From Candidatus Babela massiliensis (GTDB lineage Bacteria; Babelota; Babeliae; Babelales; Babelaceae): a stretch of 64,000 nucleotides of DNA. The position numbers and the translations under genes are program-made. Of the stretch, positions 9,953 to 19,800 are shown piece by piece. The stretch covers positions 372,001 to 436,000 of the forward strand of contig NC_023003.1 in the NCBI RefSeq assembly GCF_000513475.1. Direction: 5' to 3'. The first letter of the stretch is position 1. The number at the start of each line of letters is the position of its first letter. The notes beneath the pieces were generated by a model. It was not told the origin of the DNA and ran no database searches. It saw nothing but the letters and a program-made list of their open reading frames with translations.

Positions 9953-10486
9953 ATGAAAAAAGCAATATTAATTTTAATGTTAATCTCAGGAACAACTAAC
10001 ATGTTCGGAGCAATAAACGTAGAAAAGATGATTAGTAATATAGCAGAGCTTTTAAGAACCTTAACTGATGAAAAAACCGGTCTTGCCCATAATGTAGATA
10101 ATCTTAAGAAAAGCGCTGATACTATTAAGATATTTGCTTATTGCTCTAGATTTAAAGGCCCAGAAAGAAAAAACAAAGTAGTAAAGATGACCTCTAAGGG
10201 CGTAACCACTTCAGTCAAATGTAACGATATTTCTCAATTAATTGAAGCTATGATTCCTATATTACACTTATGGCAACATAATATTATAGGTTCAGAAGAA
10301 AGTCCTGGAATTCTTTATACCATTTTAAATCTATTTGAAAATGCCGGAATAACAAGCCTAAGAGATATTAAAACAATTATTTCTAGTTTATCAAAAATAA
10401 TTGGTATGACAACTAAATTAATGGGAGCAATGGAAGACAAAGTTATTGTTAAAGATTTAGTACCAGTTAAAACCGTTTATCATTAA
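9953..10486 (+). CDS. Exported hypothetical protein upstream of secreted J-protein
   Basis: 177 aa, not recognised. A good signal peptide (MKKAILILMLISG... ending MFGA, about residues 1-20) precedes a helical mature protein containing two cysteines (C62 and C84 approximately) that could form a disulfide outside the cytoplasm. GAGGA lies 6 nt before the ATG. The gene is 36 bp upstream of the secreted J-domain gene and on the same strand, so they likely form an operon. The helical parts of both proteins have a similar feel (central cysteines, paired helices), but I could not establish homology. A role beside the J-protein in the periplasm or outside the cell is inference. Confidence 0.75.
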   Translation: MKKAILILMLISGTTNMFGAINVEKMISNIAELLRTLTDEKTGLAHNVDNLKKSADTIKIFAYCSRFKGPERKNKVVKMTSKGVTTSVKCNDISQLIEAMIPILHLWQHNIIGSEESPGILYTILNLFENAGITSLRDIKTIISSLSKIIGMTTKLMGAMEDKVIVKDLVPVKTVYH

Positions 10487-10522
10487 CTTATAAAAAAATA
10501 ACTAGAAAAAAAGGATACAAAA

Positions 10523-11506
10523 ATGAAAAAGAAAATATTAATTATACTATCTTCTATATTTATGTTTTTAAATTTAGAATTACAAGCAGCACCATTTAGT
10601 TATTATCAAGTATTAGGCGTATCTCAAACAGCTACTGATAGAGAAATTATAAATGCCTTTAGAAAATTATCATTAAAATATCACCCTGATAAGAATGCTG
10701 GCAATAAAGAAGTTGAAGAAAAGTATAAAGAGATAACTGTCGCTTATACTGTTTTATCCAACCCAGAGACTCGCAAAGAGTATGATGAATTTTTAAATAA
10801 ACCAAAAGAGCTTCCTAATGAGCCTACTGTTCCTACAAAAGAAGATGAAGAATTAACAAGTGCACACATCAAAGAAGCCCTTAAAGAACTTTTAAGTATG
10901 GGCCAAATAGCACTTACTATACCTTCAAAGTTAAATATTATAAAAGAATCAACCTCTAAACTAGGAGAACTTTCAACATGTTTACAAAATCCGCAATCTT
11001 CCGCATGCTATGAAAATTTATGTAAAAAGAATAGAACTATTTGCGCTGGCGTAGCCATAGGAGAATTTGCAAAAATATTAGAACCTTCTGTTCATGTAAT
11101 ATTAGGGCAAGTCAAAAATAAAGAGGTTGAAAAAAATGGCAAAATGACTAAAGTGCTTGAATATAATAGAGGATTAATTTCTTCTGTTTTATACATATTG
11201 CCTAACTTCATACAAAAATTTTTAAAAGCATTACCTTCAAACATAAAAAATGAATCTAATATGAAGCAAGCTATAACCTATATAGATACATTAATGGGGA
11301 CTGTAAATACAACAGTAGTGCCTAAAATGGCTAATATTACAGAATATTTACAAATGACAAATGAGATGTTAAATGCTCTTTCTTTTGCACTTGCACCTGA
11401 AGAGGTACTAAAAACCACTCCTTCCGTAGAAATACCTCCACTCGAAATAGAAGCTCCAGAAGGGGAACAAGACGAATTTTCTTTTGAAGATATAGACGAA
11501 GAATAA
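10523..11506 (+). CDS. Exported J-domain protein
   Basis: A signal peptide (residues 1-22, ending LELQA) is followed at once by a complete J-domain (about 26-88): [20 protein letters not shown], the HPD tripeptide at 54-56, and the terminal YDEF. J-domains stimulate Hsp70 ATPase, and Hsp70 is normally cytoplasmic, so an exported J-domain is unusual. The C-terminal 230 aa are helical with a Cys cluster ([22 protein letters not shown]) and an acidic end ([11 protein letters not shown]); no zinc-finger or DnaJ C-terminal domain is present. AAGGA precedes the ATG. Possible targets are a host Hsp70 or a dedicated partner; which one cannot be told. A hairpin follows the stop. Confidence 0.88.
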   Translation: MKKKILIILSSIFMFLNLELQAAPFSYYQVLGVSQTATDREIINAFRKLSLKYHPDKNAGNKEVEEKYKEITVAYTVLSNPETRKEYDEFLNKPKELPNEPTVPTKEDEELTSAHIKEALKELLSMGQIALTIPSKLNIIKESTSKLGELSTCLQNPQSSACYENLCKKNRTICAGVAIGEFAKILEPSVHVILGQVKNKEVEKNGKMTKVLEYNRGLISSVLYILPNFIQKFLKALPSNIKNESNMKQAITYIDTLMGTVNTTVVPKMANITEYLQMTNEMLNALSFALAPEEVLKTTPSVEIPPLEIEAPEGEQDEFSFEDIDEE

Positions 11507-11515
11507 TTTATAAAA

Positions 11516-11543
11516 TAGGCCTAAGTATTAATATTTAGGCCTA
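11516..11543. terminator. Bidirectional hairpin between convergent genes
   Basis: TAGGCCTAA and TTAGGCCTA form a 9-bp stem around a 10-nt loop between the J-protein gene and the convergent ankyrin gene. No long T-run follows, so function as a terminator is likely from position but not certain. Confidence 0.5.
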
Positions 11544-11558
11544 ATCAAATCATATAAA

Positions 11559-12119
11559 CTAATGAGAATCTTCGTGATTAATTAATTCTTTAGGATTTGA
11601 AAATATTTCATCACATCCTGCAATGCCGCATTGAAACGCAAAACGAACTCTTTTCTTTTTAGAGCCACATTTTTTTAAACTGCTAGCTTTCTTGGATCTC
11701 TGAATACCTATTTTATTCTTTTTACTTTTCAATGCCAATTCTTTTAAAGCATCCTGAACTTTAATATCTTTACTAAATATTGTAGCCAAAATCAAATCTT
11801 TTGCAGCTTTAGATTTTGTATAACTAATAGCAGTCTTACCATAAACATCCTGTTTAGTAACATCAGCACCTTTTTTAATTAAAGTTTTGATTAGATTTAT
11901 ATCATCATTTTGACAAGCAAACATTAAAACAGTGTGGCCAAGAGCATCATAAGAATTAACATCTGCTCCTAAATCGATCAATTCTAAAACTTCTTTAGCT
12001 TGTTTCAATTGAGCATAAGCTACTAATTCATAATTATACTTAGGCACAACCATCCCTACTGCGTAATTACTTACAAGAAACATAACTACCATATACTTAA
12101 TATAAAAATTTCTTAACAT
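11559..12119 (-). CDS. Exported ankyrin protein with C-terminal C2H2 zinc finger
   Basis: 186 aa. Signal peptide or anchor at residues 1-22. Two to three ankyrin repeats at about 28-115 (DLGADVNSYDALGHTVLMFA, KKGADVTKQDVYGKTAIS). A strongly basic stretch at 131-159 (KSKKNK, RSKK, KKK) could act as a nuclear localisation signal. It ends in an exact classical C2H2 finger: C164-X4-C169, F173, L179, H182-X3-H186, with 12 residues between C169 and H182, and stops right after the last His. Ankyrin plus NLS-like region plus a eukaryotic-type finger is a plausible host-nucleus effector, which is inference. AAGGTG precedes the ATG. Confidence 0.85.
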   Translation of the reverse strand: MLRNFYIKYMVVMFLVSNYAVGMVVPKYNYELVAYAQLKQAKEVLELIDLGADVNSYDALGHTVLMFACQNDDINLIKTLIKKGADVTKQDVYGKTAISYTKSKAAKDLILATIFSKDIKVQDALKELALKSKKNKIGIQRSKKASSLKKCGSKKKRVRFAFQCGIAGCDEIFSNPKELINHEDSH

Positions 12120-12448
12120 TTTTAAACACCTTAAAAAACAATTTTTGAAAGATTACTAACTACTAATCATTAACATTAAAATTAATTTTTTGTATATAAT
12201 TTATATATTTTTATATTTTTAAAATTAAATAAAAAATGATTCGTTAAATGCAATTATACATATGTAATATAAAATATCAAGTTAAAATATATTGAAAAAA
12301 ATTAGGATATTATTTTAAATAACATCCTAATTTTTATAATTACGAATTAAATATAATATTTAGATTATTCTTAATTGCTAACATTAAAGCAATGTTATAA
12401 TAATCCTAATTTGTTATACTATTATTATCATATTCAATAAGAAGTCTA
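12120..12448. other. Non-coding AT-rich spacer
   Basis: This stretch holds the upstream region of the zinc-finger ankyrin gene and the hairpin at 12301-12331. I see no further coding sequence in it. Confidence 0.5.
12301..12331. terminator. Bidirectional terminator hairpin
   Basis: A near-perfect 15-bp inverted repeat (ATTAGGAT... ATCCTAAT, one mismatch) is flanked by A-run and T-run, giving a U-tract in both directions. It lies downstream of the ankyrin pseudogene remnant at 12449-12661. Confidence 0.6.
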
Positions 12449-12661
12449 TTATCTCTTTATAATCTTATTAGAGTTTACCAAAGCAATATAATCAAACATA
12501 TCACGCTTTAGTTCCTCCATTTATTGATCATAATTGGGACGTTTTAATATTCTTGTCTCAAGAACTTTTAAGTAAGATCTACATATAAGAGGTTTTGCAT
12601 AATCAAAAGCACTCTTTTTATTAATATCAACTACCCGGTTTAATAAATCTGCTTTATCGAA
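12449..12661 (-). pseudogene. Ankyrin-type gene remnant
   Basis: The minus strand reads FDKADLLNRVVDINKKSAF then DYAKPLICRSYLKVLE, which matches the last ankyrin repeat and cap seen in other ankyrin proteins here (DYAKELKIS..., NKSIKDN). An in-frame TAA at 12521-12523 is followed directly by more coding-like sequence (MEELKRDMFDYIALVNS) to a TAA at 12449-12451. On the upstream side a stop precedes the fragment and related coding sequence appears to lie in another frame, indicating a frameshift. The terminator at 12301-12331 is downstream. I interpret this as the decayed 3' end of an ankyrin gene; the bulk of the gene is gone. Confidence 0.5.
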
Positions 12662-12749
12662 TCAATTAAATCAATATCTATATACACTATTAAAATACTC
12701 AAAAAAATAAAGTTAAATCAGGAAGATATTAAATCTCCCTGATAGTTTA

Positions 12750-15700
12750 TCAAAATTTAGGCACAAATTTATTAATAATTTCTTTAGATAAGCTTTCAAT
12801 ACTCTTTGATATATCTTTTAAATCAAATTTAGTTTTAAGGATTTGAGGTTTACCAAGTAAATGCATATCTAATTGAATATCAAATAGCTGACCCTTTTTA
12901 ACTTCACCTAAAGTACTTTGGAATTTAACTTTATCAACCATAAAACCTTTTAAAAGACCGGTAAAGACAAAATTAGTACCTTGAAGAACCCCAATGCCAG
13001 CATCACGCGCAAGACCTAAAGAGTTAATCAACTGATCCCTAGTAAGTTGCATAACTGCTATATCCACTGATCGAACCGATTCTAAGAACTTTCTACCTGT
13101 AGCTAAAGCAGCTTCAGCTGTTTTCTTAGATATAGCTAAAGTACCGGTTGCTGATTTTTTAAATATATACTCTAAAGCAGTATTAGCAATAGCACGAGAA
13201 GATTCTAATTTAGAAATTCGATCTTCAAGCACTAGAATTTTAGCTTTTTGACCTATATGTCCTACAACATTCCATCCATGTTCTTTTTTCTTTAGCTCTG
13301 CTATTTGTGCTTTTGCTTTATCTATATCTATTTTAAGTTTATCAACATCTTTTTTCCATTTATTAATCTCAATCTCAGCTTCTTTTGATGCAGAATCTAT
13401 AGCATCTAGATCTTTTTTAGCTTTCTCAATATCATTAATAGCACTTTGCATGTCTTTTTTATGTTGTTCTATTGCATTATCGATCTTTTTAATTTCTTCA
13501 ACAGCTTGATTAATATTATTTCGGACACTATTTTCAGCATCTTTTAAGTATTTGGATATTTGTTCTTGAGCATATCGAGTAAATTTCTGTTCCATCTCTA
13601 TTAAAAGCTTGAAATCAGGATTAGAAAGAGAACCTATAGATTGACCATTTAATAAGCCATTAAATAGTTTATTAGGTCCAACACTAACTTCAAAATTAAA
13701 ATTAATACCATCTTTAGATACTTCCATATCACCAGAACCTGAAAACATAGAATCTAGTTCCATTAAAGCATTAATTACAAAATTCTGGCGAGCAGACGTA
13801 AATTCTATATCTATTTGAGGACCACCGTATTTTGTCTTTCTAACCTCACCTTTTGCTGTTTTTGCAGCAGTAATCTTAAGCGGTCCTAAATTTACAGGTG
13901 TCATCTCCCCTTTTGCCATAATACCAGATTTACTAACTCCAAAATCAACTTCAGCAATAGAGGAAAGTAATTGAATTTTACCCTTAAGCTTAATACCTTG
14001 AGGAATCTTAATAGCTCCTACTGAAGTATCTTGTAAAGCAAAAGAAAAATGAGGTTCTTCAACTTCTAAAACCGGTATTTTATCTTGAGGAACATTTGCT
14101 CCTAAACGATCAGCAATAAGAGTGATTATATCCACAAGAGATAAAGTCCTTAATTTGCCATCAGCACCTTCAAGAGATCCAAGAAAAGCGGCTTGGCTAT
14201 CTACAAAATTTATAGCAATCGCTAGACTAACTATTTTGTCAGGAGCAAGACCTAAACGACCTCCTAAATCAAATTTAGAGGGAATAAGCGTCTCAGGAAA
14301 TGTCTGAGGATTAATTCCTAATGAAATAGACATATCACCTATTGAAAGGCCATTAAGACCAAATGGATCACGCCACATACCATCCATTCTTAGATTACCT
14401 GCTATTTCAAGCGCTGAATAACTTGTAGTTCCACTGAAATCAAGTTCTTGAGTTCGATCTTTAGAATTAGGACGTAATATTAAATGAACTTGTAAATCAA
14501 AATAAGGAGAAGCATTTTTAGTTCTTATATCTACAATAACCGGACCAATAGAAACTACATGCCCTTTGATTGGTATACCTTTTGATAACTCAATAGATAT
14601 CTTATTATCAGTTGGCTTTTTAGGATCAAATGCTCCAAGGACATTTAACTGCGCATTTTGAGATCCAATCATTTTACCAAGAGGCTCTAAAGCCCCTGAT
14701 AGAGTCACTTTACCGGTTAAATTTAAGCTATTAGGATTATAAGTCACTTTGGTCTCAGGATCTGTATATTCAATAGTAGTTGCCACAAAAGCAGCATTAT
14801 GTATAGGTAACTTATTAAAGCCCTGAGGCAATTCATTTTCAGGAACTAAAGCTTTTAGTAGAACTCCAGCTTGTTTGGCATTTTTTATAGATAAAACTTC
14901 AGCCTGAGCAGTTATACCCATAATTTCAGCATGACCTTTGAGATTTAATTGAGCTTCTAAGCCTTTTATAGGATCTCTTACTAAACTTACTTTTGAAGAA
15001 ATCTCTTTTATATCGATATCTTTAATAAAATCAGGCACTGAAGCTTCTTTAAATGGTTGCCATTCTTTTTTCTTTGTTTGAGCTTCCAATTTATAAACTT
15101 TATTTTTAGGATCCTTAGGATCAGAAGCTGCACTTAATTTTGCAAGTACATCAAACCCTTGTATTACTGCATCACCTTCTATTGTAATAACGCCGGTATT
15201 AGTATTAAGTTCAAGAACTGCTTGATTTATAGCAAAGTTAGAATACTTAACATCTTGAGCAATAGTACCCTTTATTTCAAATCCAGTTGATGCATAATTA
15301 GAATCCAAATTAAAGCTCAGAGGGCCAATTTCCGGTAAATTAATAATACCATTACCTGTTAACATAATTAATGGCTTATGTTCACGTCCAACTAAAGTAA
15401 GAATCTTCAACTCATGTCTTTCAAGCTCTTCAAGCACTGTAGTTGGCTTATCTGCTAACTTTTTCTTAACCTCTGCTATTTTATTTTTTATAGCATCTGT
15501 TGAATAGAATATTAATTTTGCTTGATTTATCGAACCTAATGCTGAAATATTAAATTTATTAACATTTGATTCTATATCTAAACCTTTATCTTTACTATAA
15601 GTACCTTTAATATTTAATTTATTAAGAGAAATATCAGAAAGACCCGCAACCTTTAAATTAGAAAAATCAGCAAAGCCACTAAAATCAAGAGCAAAACTGT

Positions 15701-16556
15701 TTAACTCTTTATTAGCAGTTGCCACTTCGACTTCTTTTGAAGAAAATCTAGATTTTAAAGTTAGATCATTTAAAGAAGCATTACCAAAATCACTACCTTT
15801 AGCCTCGGAGATAAAATCAGACAGTGCTATCTTTTTAATGTGAAAGCTTACTACTGTATCCTTTTGCTCAGAAGCATAAGACATTTGAGTTTCATAACCA
15901 AAAATATTAACATTTGATACTAATGCAGGCTTTTTTTGTTTTTTAACGATTAGATCTAAATGATTTAATTCAATAGATTTGAAAGGCAAAAGTGGTATGA
16001 TAGGCTTATTAATAAATTTTATTCGAAATGTAGCAGAATCTATTGGCAATTCTAGTTCATCATACTTAGTTCCAGGAATAGGTTTTTTAACAATTTTAGA
16101 CTCTTTTTTTAATTCAACAAGTTCTAAAGTTGCTTTTTTTCCAAATAAAGTAACATCAGCACTAACACCTGGAATCTTATTATCATCAATTATTACAGAA
16201 AAGTTATCAATCTTAATACCAAAAGCGCCAAAATCGATACTTTTGGTTGTTAAGTTAGCTTTCAATATCTCTTTTCCATTCTTATCTTTTTCAGGATATA
16301 AGGTAATATCTCCAAAAACCGGAAAGTTCATGGTTAAACCAATTTTTACCTCTTTACCATCTATAACAGGAGGTTGTATTGGCAGAACTTCAATCTCACG
16401 TTCTTCATCTGGATCAAATTCTATAACCTCTTCTACTTCAGGCTCAGGTTGAGATAGGTCTTTTGTTAATTGAGAACATATAAATGTAAAATTAAATAAA
16501 AATAATATATTTAAAAAAAAATATATTATTTTAAAACTACTATATCTATTCTTCAC
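12750..16556 (-). CDS. Giant exported protein with AsmA/TamB-like repeats and coiled coil
   Basis: About 1268 aa. It starts with a signal anchor (residues about 10-30), then a short acidic, Pro-rich linker. Roughly 950 residues follow of repetitive beta-strand-rich sequence, with many short segments of the type SLNKLNIKGTYSKD, FNLDSNYASTGFEIKG and VSIGPVIVDIRT. Alternating-strand repeats like these resemble AsmA/TamB-type envelope lipid-transfer proteins; this is a structural impression, not a family match. A long charged coiled coil occupies about residues 995-1110. The frame extends to a TTG upstream, but GGAGG lies 5 nt before a GTG at 16554-16556, which I take as start. Likely an envelope-spanning protein. 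Confidence 0.7.
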   Translation of the reverse strand: MKNRYSSFKIIYFFLNILFLFNFTFICSQLTKDLSQPEPEVEEVIEFDPDEEREIEVLPIQPPVIDGKEVKIGLTMNFPVFGDITLYPEKDKNGKEILKANLTTKSIDFGAFGIKIDNFSVIIDDNKIPGVSADVTLFGKKATLELVELKKESKIVKKPIPGTKYDELELPIDSATFRIKFINKPIIPLLPFKSIELNHLDLIVKKQKKPALVSNVNIFGYETQMSYASEQKDTVVSFHIKKIALSDFISEAKGSDFGNASLNDLTLKSRFSSKEVEVATANKELNSFALDFSGFADFSNLKVAGLSDISLNKLNIKGTYSKDKGLDIESNVNKFNISALGSINQAKLIFYSTDAIKNKIAEVKKKLADKPTTVLEELERHELKILTLVGREHKPLIMLTGNGIINLPEIGPLSFNLDSNYASTGFEIKGTIAQDVKYSNFAINQAVLELNTNTGVITIEGDAVIQGFDVLAKLSAASDPKDPKNKVYKLEAQTKKKEWQPFKEASVPDFIKDIDIKEISSKVSLVRDPIKGLEAQLNLKGHAEIMGITAQAEVLSIKNAKQAGVLLKALVPENELPQGFNKLPIHNAAFVATTIEYTDPETKVTYNPNSLNLTGKVTLSGALEPLGKMIGSQNAQLNVLGAFDPKKPTDNKISIELSKGIPIKGHVVSIGPVIVDIRTKNASPYFDLQVHLILRPNSKDRTQELDFSGTTSYSALEIAGNLRMDGMWRDPFGLNGLSIGDMSISLGINPQTFPETLIPSKFDLGGRLGLAPDKIVSLAIAINFVDSQAAFLGSLEGADGKLRTLSLVDIITLIADRLGANVPQDKIPVLEVEEPHFSFALQDTSVGAIKIPQGIKLKGKIQLLSSIAEVDFGVSKSGIMAKGEMTPVNLGPLKITAAKTAKGEVRKTKYGGPQIDIEFTSARQNFVINALMELDSMFSGSGDMEVSKDGINFNFEVSVGPNKLFNGLLNGQSIGSLSNPDFKLLIEMEQKFTRYAQEQISKYLKDAENSVRNNINQAVEEIKKIDNAIEQHKKDMQSAINDIEKAKKDLDAIDSASKEAEIEINKWKKDVDKLKIDIDKAKAQIAELKKKEHGWNVVGHIGQKAKILVLEDRISKLESSRAIANTALEYIFKKSATGTLAISKKTAEAALATGRKFLESVRSVDIAVMQLTRDQLINSLGLARDAGIGVLQGTNFVFTGLLKGFMVDKVKFQSTLGEVKKGQLFDIQLDMHLLGKPQILKTKFDLKDISKSIESLSKEIINKFVPKF

Positions 16557-16713
16557 TTCAACCTCCAATAAATTTTAAAAAATACCTCTTATTATTTATT
16601 ATGCTAAATAAATTGAATAATATTCAATATTTTCATTAAAACATGCATTTTAATTTCTTTTGATTAAAAACAAATAATATAGCAAAATATTACAGTTGAG
16701 TACTTTAAAAATA

Positions 16714-16747
16714 AAAGAGGTGCTCTTTTTTTTAAGAGCACCTCTTT
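16714..16747 (-). terminator. Strong terminator of the 1610-aa protein gene
   Basis: A perfect 14-bp stem, AAAGAGGTGCTCTT with AAGAGCACCTCTTT, has a T-rich loop and a T-rich tail on the minus strand. It sits about 70 bp downstream of the gene at 16820-21652. Confidence 0.75.
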
Positions 16748-16819
16748 CTTATAGGCAATAACTATTTCTTAACATCTCAAGACTAGAGGTATAGGATTTA
16801 CTACTGCCCATGGTTTATA

Positions 16820-19800
16820 TCATTGAATAATTTGATATAAAGATTTGATTAATATATCAGCCTTAAATTTAGCTTCTTTTATATTACCATCCTTCAGCAA
16901 TTCTTGACAAATACTAGCTTGAGAGATAATTTTCTTTACTTGAGCACACCTAGAATAATAATCTTTAGTAGTTGATGCACTATAAGTAAAATTAATGCAT
17001 TGAGAAACAATATCAATATACATGTCTTGTACACCTTGTCTTTCTATATCCTCATACTTTTCTAAAAAATCAGAAGAACATAAAAGAATTGTCTTATCAG
17101 TTTGAGTAAAAACAAGAGCATTATAAATACCATGAACAATATTAGCATACTGTTTTGATTTTGAATTATTACTTTCAAGACAGTTAGCAGCAGCAATTAT
17201 ATAATCCAATATTTGGGTTGCATATATCATTCCTTTATCACTAAAATCATGAGACAAAGTACAATTCAAATATTTCCTCAAAATTTTTGCCTTCTCAGTT
17301 GATAAGATTTTAGGTAAGTTACGTTGCTCTAATAACTTATTATTAGTTAGGTTTTTTAAAACACCATAATCATTAAAAAAAGCATAATAAGCTCTTCTTT
17401 CATCACTAGATTCTGAATTAGAGGATAAATTAATTAAAGACTTTATCTGTTTATCTAAATTTTTAGAAATTAATTCTAATAAATTAGACATAATCTGCTC
17501 TTCATTTTTTATTTCCGGATTTCTTAAAGTTTTTAACAGAGCTTCTTGATCTATTAGACCATATACATACTCTTTAATCACAGAATTATTATACAGATCT
17601 TTTATACCAAACAATTTAGCTAGCTCTCCTGCCCATATATGTCTGTATAATAACATAGAGTTATAGCTTTCTATACTTCTAAAATTAACTCTATTTTTAT
17701 CATAAAATTCCGGAGTTAAAGTCTTTAGAATAGGATCATGAATGAATCCTTTATAAATTCCATCTTTATTATGTGCATCAACAAAGAATAATCTATAGGT
17801 TATATCTAATGCTTCTCTATCAAGACTTGAGCATTTTATATTACTTATTGTTTCTTTAGCTTTTGCAAAACTATGATCATTGAGTAATTTGATAATACCT
17901 AAAAATTGTTTAGACTTAGGATTCTCTTTAATTAACTTCATAAATCTTAGGTCTCTATTACTTTTAATAGGTAAAGGTCTTTTACTTTCTGCATTAAAGT
18001 TTTTCGGCCATAAATATTTATTTTCACGTAAAACTTCTTTAAAACCATATAATTTACTTGCTTTTTTCAATAGATTTTCATAAAATTCTTTGCTTCCTGA
18101 AAGGTCGTATATAAAATCCAAAATACGTTTAGTAGGCTCATAATCAAGACAAATATCTTTTATTCGACCGGTTTTATAATCAAAGTACATTTCAAGAAGA
18201 TCATCTCTTAACTTATTAAACGCTTTACCAAAGGTAAGTTTATCTGTCACTAAATAAGCTAATCTAAATCTTGTCAGTAATGGACTATTACCATTTTCAT
18301 AATTTGATCCTGAAGAGTTAGTTGCTATTGCTAAATCTATCGATTCATTCATCATAGCATAATATTTTTCTCTATATTCTGGTTTATTAGCCATTAAATA
18401 ATCATGAATATTTTCATTTATCATGACACCTAGTTCACTAGTATCCACTTGTAAAATTTCTGATCTATAACCATATCCAAATCTAATGTCAGGCACTTGC
18501 GAAGCTATTGGTTTTTTAGATTTTGACTTATCAGAAAGAGGAACAGGAGTTGTCTTTAAATCATTGCCTGATTTTGCACTATCTTGTTGAACTTCTTGAG
18601 AATCATCAAATTCAGATTTTCTATCAAAACCATAATCAGCAGGAATTAGAGAAATTGACTCTACACCAGTCTGACTATTATCATTAATTTTTAACTCTTC
18701 AGTTCTTTCATTACTTAAGAGTTCTGCTCTAGTTTTATCAATTTGATTAGAATCTTCTTTATTATTTATTTGTTCAGGTATTTGTGTACTTATTGCTTGT
18801 TTACTTTGATATTGATTTGTAAAGTTCTTTAAGTACCTAGAGATAGGATTTAAACATTCAGATATATTGCTTGTATTGATTTTACTTATTTCTGTAATTG
18901 CATCTAGATCTACACAATTCATAGCAAAAGGAATTTTAGGCATACTTGTACTATGGAATGATTGAAATTCTGAAAGCTTTTCTGGAGTAAATAACAGCTG
19001 AATTCTATCAGAATAATTAATTAGAGTAGAACGACTATTCATCTCTTGCAATACATCACAAGCAATTTCATATGACATAGAATTTAAACTAACGTTTACT
19101 CTTCTTTCTTTCAAAATCTTATATTCAATTTGATCAACTGCTTTTTTTATATTATCTATATAATTGTTATAGGCCTGATTTTCTTGATTGCTTTTATCAG
19201 GTTCATCTTGACTTATAATTGATTGTCCAAATTCAGCCATAGATTCTGGCAAAGTATAGTCATCAGCACTATCTGCAATAGATATCCAAGTTAATTGATT
19301 TGAAGAAAAATTATATCTATCCAAATCATCTTCTGCTTCATCATCACTAGATGCACATTGCTCAATTTTTTCTTGAGATTCATTAAAAGATTTGAAAAAA
19401 TTAAACACATTTTTAAGTGCTAAGGCAAAATATTGATAAGGTTTTGTAAAAATTGGAGTTTGATCAGGATCTAATAGAGGATTTCTTAATGGTATTACAC
19501 GGGGAGTATTTTGTAAAAAATAATATTTAGTCTTAGCAATTTTAAAGCCATATTGTTCTGCTAAATTCATTAATTCTTTACTAGTATATTTAGAAAACAC
19601 TAAGATTGTTTCTGAGACATGGGTATTAAAATTGTCAAAAAATTCCTTTATAATAACCTTTGCTTCTTCTTCGTTGACTAAAAAAAGACCTATTATAAGT
19701 TCCTCTTTTGGTTTTATTTTTAAATTCTGAACAAAATCTATTGGATTAAAATCTCTTTTTACTTCATCTTTTAAATAATTATTACCTCTAGGAACTTTAC

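Noticed and set aside
14122-16452. Plus-strand open frames opposite the 1268-aa protein (61 and 157 aa)
   Set aside because: They are antisense to a gene with clear export signal, ribosome-binding site and coding character; composition typical of shadow frames.
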